From Nocardia inohanensis NBRC 100128 (lineage in GTDB: Bacteria; Actinomycetota; Actinomycetes; Mycobacteriales; Mycobacteriaceae): a DNA stretch of 64,000 nt. The notes under the pieces are model-generated. The model saw only the letters and a program-made list of their open reading frames with translations. It was not told the DNA's origin and searched no databases. The stretch's first letter is position 1; the number at the start of each line of letters is the position of its first letter. A program made the translations under genes and the position numbers. This document shows positions 8,610 through 17,742 of the stretch, in pieces. Location of the stretch: NCBI RefSeq assembly GCF_001612945.1, contig NZ_BDBK01000008.1, positions 496,001-560,000 of the forward strand, written 5' to 3'.

Positions 8610-9857
8610 ATGAGTAACAAGCTTTCGCGCAATTCTTCTCTTCGAAATACGCTCGATCTGCTGGGCAATCTCGAAAATCCTGAACCGCCCATGACGAACG
8701 GTGCGGAAAAGAATTCTCTCCATATTGTCCTGGTGGCTCCGCCGTATTTCGATATTCCGCCCGCCGGGTACGGCGGCGTCGAGGCCGTGGTCGCCGCGCT
8801 CGCCGATGAGCTGGTCGAACACGGGCATCGGGTGACGCTGCTGGGCGCGGGACGCGCCGGGACGAAGGCCGACTTCGTGCGTATCTGGGACGATTTGCTC
8901 ACCCATCAACTGGGGCAGCCGTATCCGGAGATCGTGAATACGCTCAAGGCGTGGCGGGTGATCGAGGAACTGCACCAGCGGGATCCGATCGATGTGGTGC
9001 ACGACCACACCTTCGCCGGACCGGTCAATGCCGCCGCCTACCGGATGCTCGGCATTCCGACCGTCGTCACCGTGCACGGCCCGGTGGATCCCGAAATGCA
9101 CGAGTATTACCAGGCATTCGATCGCAGTGTCCGGCTGGTGGCGATCAGCGACCGGCAGCGTGAGCTGGCTCCGGACCTGAATTGGATCGGCCGGGTACAC
9201 AATGCGATTCGGCCCGACGAATGGCCGTTCCGCACCGAGAAAATGGATTACGCGCTGTTCCTCGGCCGGTACGCGCCCTACAAGGGCCCGCACCTGGCGC
9301 TCGAGGCCGCGCACGCCGCCGGCCTGCGCCTGATCCTCGCGGGTAAGTGCAACGAGCCTCCCGAGCGCGCCTTCTTCGACGAGTTCGTGCGCCCGCTGCT
9401 CACCTCCACCGACGACGTGTTCGGTGAGGCCGACGCGGTCGCCAAGCGGCAATTGCTGGCCGGCGCGCGCTGCCTGCTGTTCCCCATCCAGTGGGAGGAA
9501 CCCTTCGGCATCGTGATGATCGAGTCCATGGTGTGCGGCACGCCGGTGATCGCCCTGCGCGGCGGCGCGGTGGAAGAGGTGATCGAGCACGGCGTCACCG
9601 GGTTCATCTGCGACGATCCCGAGGAGTTGCCGGAGGCCATCGCCCGCATCGACGAGATCGATCCGTACGCCTGCCGGGAACGGGTCGAGCGGCTCTTCGC
9701 CACCGACCGTTTCGCCGCCGGCTACGAAGCGGCCTACTTCCGGGCCATCTCGAAGACCCCGAAACCCGCCGCGCACACCGTTATTCGCACCGCGGAGCGC
9801 CACCGGCCGACCATCACCGTGCCGCGCGACGCCCAGCTGCCGAGCGTCCGCCCGTGA
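8610..9857 (+). CDS. GT4-family (GT-B) glycosyltransferase
   Basis: This 415-residue glycosyltransferase shows the N-terminal nucleotide-fold loop (PPAGYGGVEAVV near 50) and the C-terminal GT4 donor-site motif EEPFGIVMIE with GTPVIALRGG (about 290-325), including the E-x7-E pair. Family members transfer sugar from a nucleotide donor in the cytoplasm. I prefer the ATG at 8610 because of its GAGGAG; an internal ATG at 8691 would remove a 27-residue, less GC-rich segment. It is coupled to the debranching-type gene by a GTGA overlap, suggesting joint synthesis or turnover of an alpha-glucan or trehalose-like sugar. Acceptor and donor are unknown. Confidence 0.85.
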   Translation: MSNKLSRNSSLRNTLDLLGNLENPEPPMTNGAEKNSLHIVLVAPPYFDIPPAGYGGVEAVVAALADELVEHGHRVTLLGAGRAGTKADFVRIWDDLLTHQLGQPYPEIVNTLKAWRVIEELHQRDPIDVVHDHTFAGPVNAAAYRMLGIPTVVTVHGPVDPEMHEYYQAFDRSVRLVAISDRQRELAPDLNWIGRVHNAIRPDEWPFRTEKMDYALFLGRYAPYKGPHLALEAAHAAGLRLILAGKCNEPPERAFFDEFVRPLLTSTDDVFGEADAVAKRQLLAGARCLLFPIQWEEPFGIVMIESMVCGTPVIALRGGAVEEVIEHGVTGFICDDPEELPEAIARIDEIDPYACRERVERLFATDRFAAGYEAAYFRAISKTPKPAAHTVIRTAERHRPTITVPRDAQLPSVRP

Positions 9858-11953
9858 CGGTGCTGAATGCCGGGCCGCCGACCCCCGTCGACGGCGGCAC
9901 CGGCCTCATCACGCTGGTCGAGGCGAGCACCTTCTGCCTCTCCGACCAGCTGGGCGACATTCACCCGGGCACCGCGCACGGCCTGTTCTACCGCGATGCC
10001 CGGGTGCTCACCCGCTGGGAGCTGCGGCTGGACGGGCAACCGCCGGAACAGCTTTCGGTGGTGCTGCGCGATCCCTTCCGGGCACGGTTCGTGGCGCGCA
10101 AACCGCCACCGCACGGCGTCGCCGACGCCACCGTGCTGGTGCAGCGGCGGCGCATGATCGGCGAGGGCATGCGCGAGGCCATCACGGTGCACAATCTCGG
10201 CGCCGAGGACACCGCCATGACCGTAACCCTCACCGCCGACGCCGATTTCGCGGATCTGTTCGCGGTCAAGGAGGGCCGCGGACATGGGCACGGCTGCGAA
10301 TACAGCGTCTCGGAGGGAGCGCTACGGCTCACCGGGCGCGGCGGCCCCGGGCGTGAACTCGCCATCACCGCCGAGGGCGAACCGGAGATCCAGCCGGGCT
10401 CGCTGTCCTGGCAGATCCTGGTGCCCGCACACGGGTCCTGGCACACCGTCGTATGGTGCCAGCCCATCGTCGAACACCATGCGGCGCCGATGAAATTCGA
10501 CGCCGGCGACGAGGACAGCCCGGTCAACAAGATCCGGCAGTGGCGCGCCACCACCACCGCGCTCACCGCGAGCGGAGCCGGGCTGAACACCATCTTGCAG
10601 CGCACCGAAACCGATCTGGGGGCGCTGCGGCTCGACGATCCCGAGGACGGCACCGCGTATGTGGCGGCGGGCGCGCCCTGGTTCATGGCGCTGTTCGGCC
10701 GCGACAGCCTGCTCACCTCGTGGATGGCCCTGCTGCTGGATTCCGCCCTCGCCGTGGGTACCCTGCGGCAACTGGCGAAACTACAAGGCACACAGGATGA
10801 TCCGGTCACCGAGGAGGAGCCGGGGCGGATCATGCACGAACGGCGCTACGGTCCCGGCAGCGAACGGGTGCTCGGGGGCAGCGTGTACTACGGCAGCGTG
10901 GACGCCACGCCGCTGTTCGTCATGCTGCTGGCCGAATGCCTGCGCTGGGGCGTGGACCCGGCCGCGATCCGCGAACTGCTGCCGGCCGCCGACGCGGCAC
11001 TGACCTGGCTCGACACCTGCGGTGACGGCGACGGCGACGGGTTCGTGGAGTACCGGCGCAAAACCGATCGCGGCCTGGCGAATCAGGGCTGGAAGGACAG
11101 CTGGGACGCCATCGGATTCGCCGACGGGCAGCTCGCCGAACCGCCGATCGCGCTCTGCGAGGTGCAGGGCTACACCTACGCCGCTCAGCTGGGCCGCGCC
11201 GAACTGGCGGACGCGTTCGGCGATCACGAGACCGCCGCCCGCCTGCGCGCCCGCGCCCAGGAGCTGAAAAGCCGCTTCGACGAGGCGTTCTGGATGCCGC
11301 GCGAAAGTTGCTACGCGCTCGCGCTGGACGCCGGGAAACGACAGGTCGATGCCGTGTCCAGCAATCCCGGCCACTGCCTGTGGACCGGGATCGTGCCGGA
11401 CGAGCGGGCCGCGGCCCTGATCGAGCGCCTGGCCGGCGCCGATATGAACAGCGGATTCGGTTTGCGCACACTCTCTTCCAGGGCCGGTCGATTCAATCCC
11501 ATGGGCTACCACAATGGCTCGGTGTGGCCGCACGACACCGCCATCGTGGTCGCCGGGCTGCTGCGCTACCGGCACATCCCGGGGGCGCTGCGGCTGGCCG
11601 AACATCTGGCCACCGGGCTGCTCGAAGCCATCCTGGAGTACGGGGCGCGCCCGCCGGAGCTGTTCTGCGGCTTCGCCCGGACCGAATTCCGTTCGCCGGT
11701 ACCGTATCCCACCTCGTGTTCGCCGCAGGCGTGGGCGAGCGCGGCGCCACTGCTGCTGATGCGGTCGTTCCTGGGCCTGCGACCGGACGCGCCCAACCGC
11801 ACCCTCACCATCGCGCCGCGACTGCCCGAGCGGGCGGGCACGGTGCGGCTGGCGGATCTGCGGCTGGGCTCGGCGTCGGTCACCATCGAGGCGACCGGCA
11901 CCTCCGCGAAAGTCATCGGCCTGCCCGATGATTGGCGGCTCAACGAGGAGTGA
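9854..11953 (+). CDS. glycogen debranching-type glycosidase (amylo-alpha-1,6-glucosidase family)
   Basis: This 699-residue protein has an N-terminal beta-rich debranching domain (ASTFCLSDQLGDI, HGLFYRDARVLTRWELRLDG) and a C-terminal alpha/alpha-barrel with typical loops: FGRDSLLTSWMALLLD near 280, a DSWDAIGFADG acidic loop near 420 and GYHNGSVWPHD near 555. I chose the GTG at 9854, which overlaps the glycosyltransferase stop (GTGA); the frame continues back to 9491 only as an overlap shadow. It should hydrolyse alpha-linked glucan branches or an oligosaccharide. It meets cobL tail to tail with 14 bases shared. Confidence 0.85.
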   Translation: MTVLNAGPPTPVDGGTGLITLVEASTFCLSDQLGDIHPGTAHGLFYRDARVLTRWELRLDGQPPEQLSVVLRDPFRARFVARKPPPHGVADATVLVQRRRMIGEGMREAITVHNLGAEDTAMTVTLTADADFADLFAVKEGRGHGHGCEYSVSEGALRLTGRGGPGRELAITAEGEPEIQPGSLSWQILVPAHGSWHTVVWCQPIVEHHAAPMKFDAGDEDSPVNKIRQWRATTTALTASGAGLNTILQRTETDLGALRLDDPEDGTAYVAAGAPWFMALFGRDSLLTSWMALLLDSALAVGTLRQLAKLQGTQDDPVTEEEPGRIMHERRYGPGSERVLGGSVYYGSVDATPLFVMLLAECLRWGVDPAAIRELLPAADAALTWLDTCGDGDGDGFVEYRRKTDRGLANQGWKDSWDAIGFADGQLAEPPIALCEVQGYTYAAQLGRAELADAFGDHETAARLRARAQELKSRFDEAFWMPRESCYALALDAGKRQVDAVSSNPGHCLWTGIVPDERAAALIERLAGADMNSGFGLRTLSSRAGRFNPMGYHNGSVWPHDTAIVVAGLLRYRHIPGALRLAEHLATGLLEAILEYGARPPELFCGFARTEFRSPVPYPTSCSPQAWASAAPLLLMRSFLGLRPDAPNRTLTIAPRLPERAGTVRLADLRLGSASVTIEATGTSAKVIGLPDDWRLNEE

Positions 11954-13166
11954 GGGGTTTCACCACCGACCACTGGGTGACGGGCAGTTGCGGACGCCAG
12001 GAGGTGAAGTCGCCCAGCGGTTCGGCCCGGTAGATCTGGAACCGGCGCAGCGTGCCGCCGTGTTTGACCGACAGGATCGTCAGCAGCGCCTCGGATTCGG
12101 CGGTCACCGCATTGGCCACCAGCCGACCGCCGGGGCGCAGGCGTTCCCAGCAGGCGTCGAACATGCCGTCCTGGGTGAGGCCGCCGCCGATGAAGACCGC
12201 GTCCGGGGCGGGCAGGTCGGCGAAGGCCGCCGGGGCTTCACCACGTACCCCGATGCCCGGCACGCCGAGCCGCGTGGCGTTCGCGGTGATCTGCTCGCGG
12301 CGGCTCTCGCGTTGTTCGAAAGTCATCGCGCGGCACGAGGAATCGGTACGGCACCATTCGATGGCGATGGTGCCCGAACCGCCGCCGACATCCCACAGCA
12401 GCTCCCCGGGGGTGGGGGCGAGCGCGGCCACGGTGAGCGTGCGGACCTCGGACTTGGTGAGCTGGCCGTCGCCCCCGTACACCGTGTCCGGTAGCCCCGG
12501 CACGCGGCTCAGATGCGGCGCGTCGGCGTCGGAAACGGCTTCGATGCCGACGATATTGAGCGCGTCACCGGCCGGATGGCTCCACTTGGCGGCGATACCG
12601 TCGTAGATCCGCTCCCCCGGCCCGCCGAGTTGTTCGAGCACCGTCAACAGCGATTCGCCGAAGCCGTTGCGCGCCAGCAGTTCCGCCAGCCGGCCCGGGG
12701 TGCGCTCATCGGAGCTGAGCAGCAGAATCCGCCGGCCGTCGGCCAATTCGGGCAGCACGGTTTCCAGGGGCCGCCCGACCGCGCTGACCACCGGGGTTCC
12801 CGCCAAGCCCCAGCCCAGTCGCGCGCAGGCCAGCGAGGCCGACGACGGCTGCGGCAGCACGCGCAGGGCTTCGGCCCCCACCAGGCGCGCGAGCGTCACG
12901 CCGATCCCGTAGAACATGGGGTCGCCGCTGGCCAGCACGCACATGCGCCGCCCGGCGAAGCGTTCCAGCAGACCCGGCAGCGCGGGCACCAGCGGCGAAG
13001 GCCACGCCACCCGCTCGGCCGCGCACGCCTGCACGGGCACCAGCTCCAGTTGCCGGGCGGAACCGAACAGCACCTGCGCCGCCGCGATCTCGCGCCGCGC
13101 GCCGCCGCCGAGGCCGTCCCAGCCGTCGGCCCCGATACCGACGACGACGATCGGATGACCGGTCAC
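11940..13166 (-). CDS. cobL: precorrin-6Y C5,15-methyltransferase (decarboxylating), CbiE-CbiT fusion
   Basis: CobL methylates precorrin-6Y at C5 and C15 with decarboxylation in aerobic cobalamin synthesis. The N-terminal CbiE half begins IVVVGIGADGWDGL and carries the tetrapyrrole-methylase signature ASGDPMFYGIG near 90. The C-terminal CbiT half has the SAM loop LLWDVGGGSGTIAIEW. The length of 408 residues fits the fused family. The GTG at 13166 overlaps the stop of the upstream reductase (GTGA); an in-frame GTG at 13184 is the alternative. The pairing with the SDR gene matches M. tuberculosis Rv2072c-Rv2073c. Confidence 0.93.
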   Translation of the reverse strand: MTGHPIVVVGIGADGWDGLGGGARREIAAAQVLFGSARQLELVPVQACAAERVAWPSPLVPALPGLLERFAGRRMCVLASGDPMFYGIGVTLARLVGAEALRVLPQPSSASLACARLGWGLAGTPVVSAVGRPLETVLPELADGRRILLLSSDERTPGRLAELLARNGFGESLLTVLEQLGGPGERIYDGIAAKWSHPAGDALNIVGIEAVSDADAPHLSRVPGLPDTVYGGDGQLTKSEVRTLTVAALAPTPGELLWDVGGGSGTIAIEWCRTDSSCRAMTFEQRESRREQITANATRLGVPGIGVRGEAPAAFADLPAPDAVFIGGGLTQDGMFDACWERLRPGGRLVANAVTAESEALLTILSVKHGGTLRRFQIYRAEPLGDFTSWRPQLPVTQWSVVKPLTPR

Positions 13167-13927
13167 CGGGGAGCCCGCCGCCACAGCGACTGCGGGACCA
13201 GGCGCATGGTGAAGAACACCAGCTTCAGCGCACGCGGCACCGTGACGATGCGGGTCCGCTTGTACAGCCCGGCGATCACCCCGTCGGCGACCTGATCGGG
13301 GGTGCTCGACAGCGGCGCCGGCTCCATGCCCGCCGTCATCCGGCCGATCACGAATCCCGAGCGCACCAGCAGCAGGTGAACTCCGCTGCCGTGCAACGCA
13401 TCCTGGAGACCGTTGACGAAGCCGTCGAGCCCGGCCTTGGCCGATCCGTACACATAGTTGGCCCGCCGCACCCGGATCCCCGCGATGGAGCTGAACGCCA
13501 CCAGCTGCCCATCGCCCTGCTCCCGCAACAGGTTCGCGAGCAGGGTGAGCATATTCACCTGTGCCACATAGTCGGTGTGCACGATCGCCACCGCGTGCGC
13601 CGGATCCTGTTCCGCGCGAGCCTGATCCCCGAGAATCCCGAACGCCAGCACCGCCACGCCGATCCGCCCGTGCTCGGCGACGAGCTTCTCCAGCAGCGGC
13701 TGATGGCTGCCCAGATCGTCGGCGTCGAACTCCACGCAGTGCACCGCGGCGGCCTCGGAGGTCATCAGCTCACGACGCTGTTTCTCCAGTTCGTCGCTGC
13801 GGCGCGCCGCCAGGATCACCACCCGCCCCGGGGCCAGCCGCCGAGCCACCTCGAGCCCGATCTCGCTGCGCCCACCCAACAGCAGAATGACGCCCGCGTC
13901 GACGTCTCGTGATGATCCGAATGCCAT
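13163..13927 (-). CDS. short-chain dehydrogenase/reductase, DprE2-like
   Basis: This 254-residue SDR has the cofactor motif LLLGGRSEIG, the conserved AFGILGD segment, catalytic serines in FSSIAGIRVRRAN and the Y-x3-K site in YGSAKAG. FGxLGD, RVRRANxVYGSxKAGLDG and the C-terminal pattern are shared with DprE2, which makes decaprenylphosphoryl arabinose for the cell wall. It sits beside cobL as Rv2073c does, so it is more likely that paralogue than DprE2 itself, which pairs with dprE1. The substrate is unknown. The ATG at 13927 is divergent from the F420 reductase gene 78 bases away. Confidence 0.88.
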   Translation of the reverse strand: MAFGSSRDVDAGVILLLGGRSEIGLEVARRLAPGRVVILAARRSDELEKQRRELMTSEAAAVHCVEFDADDLGSHQPLLEKLVAEHGRIGVAVLAFGILGDQARAEQDPAHAVAIVHTDYVAQVNMLTLLANLLREQGDGQLVAFSSIAGIRVRRANYVYGSAKAGLDGFVNGLQDALHGSGVHLLLVRSGFVIGRMTAGMEPAPLSSTPDQVADGVIAGLYKRTRIVTVPRALKLVFFTMRLVPQSLWRRAPR

Positions 13928-14005
13928 GGCCCACAGTTTGCCATCCGCGCCGCGAAGGCCCGCGTGGCGAGCGTGTCGTGACCGCCGGTTGCTAGCGTCG
14001 TGTCC

Positions 14006-14431
14006 ATGACGACCACCACCACCCGCCCCGGGCTGACTCCCGCCGCCACCGAATTCGTCACCGAGCGGCACCTGGCGACCCTCACCACGCTGCGCGCCGA
14101 CGGCACCCCGCACGTGGTCGCGGTCGGGTTCACCTGGGATGCCGAGACGGGGGTGGCGCGGGTGATCTGTGACGGCGCGTCGGTGAAGGTCCGCAATGTG
14201 CGCCGCTCCGGGTATGCGGCGGTCAGCCAGGTCGACGGCGCGCGCTGGATCACCCTGGAGGGCAAAGCCACCGTCCTCGACGACGCGGATTCGGTAGCCG
14301 AGGCGGTGGAGCGGTACGCCGGCCGCTATCGGCAGCCGCGCGAGAACCCGACCCGGGTGGTCATCGCCATCACCGTGGGAAAGGTCCTGTCCAGCAGCGG
14401 CTTCAAACCGAAGGCGGCAAGCGGTAGCTGA
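14006..14431 (+). CDS. PPOX-class F420-dependent oxidoreductase, Rv2074/biliverdin reductase-like
   Basis: This 141-residue split-barrel protein strongly resembles Rv2074, reported to be an F420H2-dependent biliverdin reductase. Shared blocks include ERHLATLTTLRADGTPHVVA and SQVDGARWITLEGKA, plus the RYAGRYRQPRENPTRVVI region. It probably reduces a tetrapyrrole or other electrophile in the cytoplasm. The neighbouring cobL and SDR genes keep the mycobacterial order. I use the ATG at 14006; a GTG two codons upstream is possible. Confidence 0.87.
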   Translation: MTTTTTRPGLTPAATEFVTERHLATLTTLRADGTPHVVAVGFTWDAETGVARVICDGASVKVRNVRRSGYAAVSQVDGARWITLEGKATVLDDADSVAEAVERYAGRYRQPRENPTRVVIAITVGKVLSSSGFKPKAASGS

Positions 14432-14472
14432 CCGGCGCGGGTGGGCCGCCCCGGCGGACGGCCCACGGTCGC

Positions 14473-15600
14473 TCAGAGTCGCGTCAGCCCGTGCGGGCGC
14501 TTGTTGACCGATTCGCAGCCATCCGCGGTGACCACCACGATGTCCTCGATGCGCGCGCCCCACTGGCCCGGGAAGTAGATGCCCGGCTCGATGCTGAACG
14601 CCATCCCGGTCTCCAGCACCAGGTCGTTGCCCGCCACGATGTAGGGCTCCTCGTGCACCGACAGCCCGATGCCGTGGCCGGTGCGATGCACGAAATACTC
14701 GCCCAGACCGGCTGCGGTGAGCACGTCACGGGCGGCGGCGTCCACCGATTCCGCGGTGACGCCCGGGCGCGCGGCCGCGACCGCGGCGGCCTGGGCGCGC
14801 TCGAGGATCGCGATCTGCTCGGCGACCTCTTCCCCGGGCTCGCCCAGCACATAGGTGCGGGTGGAGTCGGAGTAGTAGCCCGGCTCGACCGGCCCGCCGA
14901 TATCGATGACCACCACATCATCGGGTTCGATGACCCGCTGCGACACCTCGTGATGCGGATCGGCCCCGTGCGGGCCACTGCCCACGATCACGAAAGCCGC
15001 TGCGGTATGGCCTTCTTCGACGATCGCCGCCGCGATGTCGGCCGCCACCTCGGCCTCGGTGCGCCCGGCCCGCAACCACTCGCCCATCCGCGCGTGCACC
15101 CGGTCGATGGCCGCGCCCGCCCGCCGCAGAGCGTCGATCTCGCTGGCGTCCTTCGACATTCGCAGCTCGCGCAGCACCGGGGTGGCCGAAACCGGCAGCG
15201 CCCCCAGATGATCCGCGATCGGCAGCAGATGCAGCGCCGGCATCGCGTCATCCACCGCGGTCCGCGCCCCGGCATTCAGAATGCTCTTCACGATCCGATA
15301 CGGATCCACCCCGTCGACCCAGTCCACCACCTGCAACCCGAGCTCCCCGGCCGCCGAATCCTTCAGCGAAGCCAGTTCCAGCTTGGGAATCACCACCGAG
15401 GGCGTCTCGCCGCTCGCCGGAATCACCAGGCAGGTGAGCCGCTCGAAGGACTGCGCCCGCGACCCGATCAGATACCGCAGATCCGGCCCCGGCGTGATGA
15501 GCAGTGCGTCGAGGTGGGCAATGCGGGCGAGTTCCGCCGCCCGCTCCAACCGCGCCCCGTAGATCCGTGCCGCGAACCGTGACTCGTCATGAGAGCTCAT
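14473..15600 (-). CDS. pepE: M24-family Xaa-Pro dipeptidase (PepE/PepQ-like)
   Basis: This 375-residue protein has a creatinase-type N-terminal domain and a pita-bread metallopeptidase domain. The five metal ligands are visible: D and D in VIDIGGPVEPGYYSDSTRTY, H in HRTGHGIGLSVHEEP, E in FSIEPGIYFPG and E in ARIEDIVVV. It should cleave dipeptides with a C-terminal proline, using two metal ions in the cytoplasm. The ATG at 15600 gives MSSHDES; the longer open frame upstream only shadows the exonuclease gene. Position and orientation fit Rv2089c. Confidence 0.9.
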   Translation of the reverse strand: MSSHDESRFAARIYGARLERAAELARIAHLDALLITPGPDLRYLIGSRAQSFERLTCLVIPASGETPSVVIPKLELASLKDSAAGELGLQVVDWVDGVDPYRIVKSILNAGARTAVDDAMPALHLLPIADHLGALPVSATPVLRELRMSKDASEIDALRRAGAAIDRVHARMGEWLRAGRTEAEVAADIAAAIVEEGHTAAAFVIVGSGPHGADPHHEVSQRVIEPDDVVVIDIGGPVEPGYYSDSTRTYVLGEPGEEVAEQIAILERAQAAAVAAARPGVTAESVDAAARDVLTAAGLGEYFVHRTGHGIGLSVHEEPYIVAGNDLVLETGMAFSIEPGIYFPGQWGARIEDIVVVTADGCESVNKRPHGLTRL

Positions 15601-15702
15601 GTCGATCCAAGTTACCCGGTCGGGCAAACCGGGCGCAGCCCAACGTGGCCCCCCGGGGCCGGAGACCCGGAATGTCCCCAGGTCGCGGTAGTGTCGGACT
15701 CC

Positions 15703-16674
15703 ATGAGCACTCCTGCCGCCGGTCCGCTGCTGCTGCTCGACGGGGCCAGTCTGTGGTTCCGCGCGTTCTATGCGATTCCGGAGAAGATCACCGCGCCGGA
15801 CGGGCGACCGGTCAATGCGTTGCGCGGGTTCACCGATATGGTGGCGGCGCTGGTCAAACAGCATTCGCCGAGCCGCCTGGTGGTGTGCCTGGATCTGGAT
15901 TGGCGGCCGAAGTTCCGGGTGGAGCTGATTCCGTCGTACAAGGCGCACCGGGTGGCGGCGGAGGTATCCGCCCTTGCCGCAGCGGGATCGGTGGCCGAGG
16001 AGGTTCCCGACACCCTCACGCCCCAGGTCGAGATGATCATGGAGGTGCTGGCGGCGGCGGGGATCGCCACCGCCGGCGCCGAGGGGCTGGAGGCCGACGA
16101 TGTGATCGGCACCCTCGCGACCGTCGAACGCGATACCGAGGTGATCGTGGTGAGCGGCGACCGCGACCTGCTGCAACTGGTGCGCGATACGCCCACGCCG
16201 CCGGTCCGCGTCTTCTATGTGGGCCGTGGCCTGGCCAAGGCCGAGCTCTGGGGCCCGGCCGAGGTGTCGGCCAAATACGGTGTGCCGGAAGCGATCGCGG
16301 GCCCGGCCTATGCCGATATGGCCGCCCTGCGCGGCGATGCCTCCGACGGTCTGCCGGGTGTGGCCGGTATCGGCGACAAATCCGCCGCCCAGCTCATCAC
16401 CCGCTTCGGATCGGTGGAGGCGCTGCGGGCCGCCGCCGCGGACCCCGACTCCGACCTGGCCAAGGGCGTGCGCGCGAAACTCGTTGCCGCCGACGACTAT
16501 TTGAGGGCCGCCGCCCCGGTGGTCCGCGTGGTCCGGGACGCGACCGTCGAATTCTCCGGTCCGGACCTGCTCCCCTACACCCCCGCCGACCCGGAGGCGC
16601 TGCAAGCCCTCGCCGTCGCCTACAACGCCGAAAGTCCGGTCAAGCGCCTGATTTCCGCCCTGGCGAAGCACTGA
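15703..16674 (+). CDS. stand-alone 5'-3' exonuclease (PolI N-terminal domain type)
   Basis: This 323-residue protein matches the 5' nuclease domain of DNA polymerase I without a polymerase part. It has LLLDGASLWFRAFY at the start, acidic metal ligands in EGLEADDVIGTLA and VSGDRDLLQLV, and the helix-hairpin-helix LPGVAGIGDKSAAQL. Such flap nucleases process RNA primers and DNA flaps. It is divergent from pepE with about 100 bases between them, as in Rv2089c-Rv2090. The start is the ATG at 15703. Confidence 0.9.
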   Translation: MSTPAAGPLLLLDGASLWFRAFYAIPEKITAPDGRPVNALRGFTDMVAALVKQHSPSRLVVCLDLDWRPKFRVELIPSYKAHRVAAEVSALAAAGSVAEEVPDTLTPQVEMIMEVLAAAGIATAGAEGLEADDVIGTLATVERDTEVIVVSGDRDLLQLVRDTPTPPVRVFYVGRGLAKAELWGPAEVSAKYGVPEAIAGPAYADMAALRGDASDGLPGVAGIGDKSAAQLITRFGSVEALRAAAADPDSDLAKGVRAKLVAADDYLRAAAPVVRVVRDATVEFSGPDLLPYTPADPEALQALAVAYNAESPVKRLISALAKH

Positions 16675-16748
16675 CCGCCGACCCACGGACCGACTCGGTG
16701 GGATAGCCCTCCCGAGCGAGACGCGTGAAATACCTTCGGACACAGAAA

Positions 16749-16793
16749 GGCCCGGCTGCGATTCTCTCGAATCACAGCCGGGCCAAGCTTTTT
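16749..16793. terminator. intrinsic terminator between convergent genes
   Basis: A 10-base perfect stem (GGCCCGGCTG at 16749-16758, CAGCCGGGCC at 16775-16784) is extended inwards by GATTC/GAATC, and on the plus strand is followed by AAGCTTTTT. It ends the exonuclease transcript and could also serve the facing DUF4333 gene, since AGAAA lies on the other side. Confidence 0.85.
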
Positions 16794-16850
16794 CACGCCG
16801 AGGCGAATCCGGGTTTCAGGGGTTTGTCTCTGAGAGTCCCGAGAGCCGGC

Positions 16851-17627
16851 CTAGCTGGGGCGACCCACCTCGTAGGTGCCGTCGTCCTTGGTCACCTTGA
16901 TGGTCACCTTCTTGTTCTCGCCACCCACCTTGAGCTGGCATTCGAAGGTCGCGTCCACCTTGACCTTCTGGCCGGACGGGCAGCTCACATCGGCCACGTC
17001 CTCGATACCGTAGGAGTCCTTGAGCACCTTCTGCACCCCGGTCGCCACGGCCTTGTTGTCGAGCTTGTCGGTGGCGGTCAGGAACAGCACACCGGCGATG
17101 ATGCCGCCCAGCACCACCAGCAGCACCGCGACGCCACCGATGATCAGGCCGGTCTTCTTCTTACCGCCAGGCTGACCGGGCTGACCCGGCTGCGGCCACT
17201 GGCCCGGCTGCCCGGTCTGCTGGTTCCAGTCCGGCTGTCCCTGCTGCGGCCATTGCGGCTGACTCTGCCCCCAGGTCTGCGCGCCCGGCTGCACCTGCGG
17301 CTGCGGCTGGCTCTGATTCCAGTCCGGCTGCCCCGGCTGCGGCTGGCCCTGCTGCGGCCACTGCGGCTGACTCTGCCCCCACTGCTGTCCCTGCACCGGC
17401 TGCTGCGGCTGGCTCTGCCCCCACGGCTGCTGGCCCGGCTGGGGCTGTTGCTGCTGCGGGTCGCCCCACTGCGCGGTCGGCGGCGCCGGCTGCTGCGGCT
17501 GCCCACCCCATTGCTGACCCGGAACAGCGCCGCCGGGCGCGGGCTGACCGCTGCCCCACTGCTGCGTCGGATCGTTGCGTCCCTCCCCTGTGCCAGGGGC
17601 GTCGTTCGGTCCGTACGGGCCGCTCAT
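16851..17627 (-). CDS. Pro/Gln-rich single-pass membrane protein with C-terminal DUF4333 domain
   Basis: The 258-residue protein has a cytoplasmic N-terminal half of degenerate Gln/Pro/Trp/Gly repeats (units like QQWGQSQPQ and PQWPQQGQ), a lysine stop-transfer (GKKKTG), one membrane helix near 158-180 (IIGGVAVLLVVLGGIIAGVL) and an external DUF4333 domain. That domain has two cysteines (VSCPSGQ, FECQLKV) likely forming a disulfide. The function of DUF4333 is not known to me. I chose the ATG at 17627 because GGAGG lies 8 bases upstream. The position next to helY matches Rv2091c. Confidence 0.88.
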   Translation of the reverse strand: MSGPYGPNDAPGTGEGRNDPTQQWGSGQPAPGGAVPGQQWGGQPQQPAPPTAQWGDPQQQQPQPGQQPWGQSQPQQPVQGQQWGQSQPQWPQQGQPQPGQPDWNQSQPQPQVQPGAQTWGQSQPQWPQQGQPDWNQQTGQPGQWPQPGQPGQPGGKKKTGLIIGGVAVLLVVLGGIIAGVLFLTATDKLDNKAVATGVQKVLKDSYGIEDVADVSCPSGQKVKVDATFECQLKVGGENKKVTIKVTKDDGTYEVGRPS

Positions 17628-17742
17628 TTGCTTGCCTCCATCGCAATTCCGTTGCACAACACGCTAGCCCCCCGAGCGGGAACACGCTCGTGAACCCACC
17701 GCAGTTGCCTGCGTCCAGGAAATCAAATCACAGTCACCGAGG

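Noticed and set aside
17160..17560. Short repeats of about 18-30 bases resembling a CRISPR or satellite array
   Set aside because: The repeats are in frame and degenerate and encode the Gln/Pro/Trp-rich region of the DUF4333 protein. There are no constant repeats with unique spacers.
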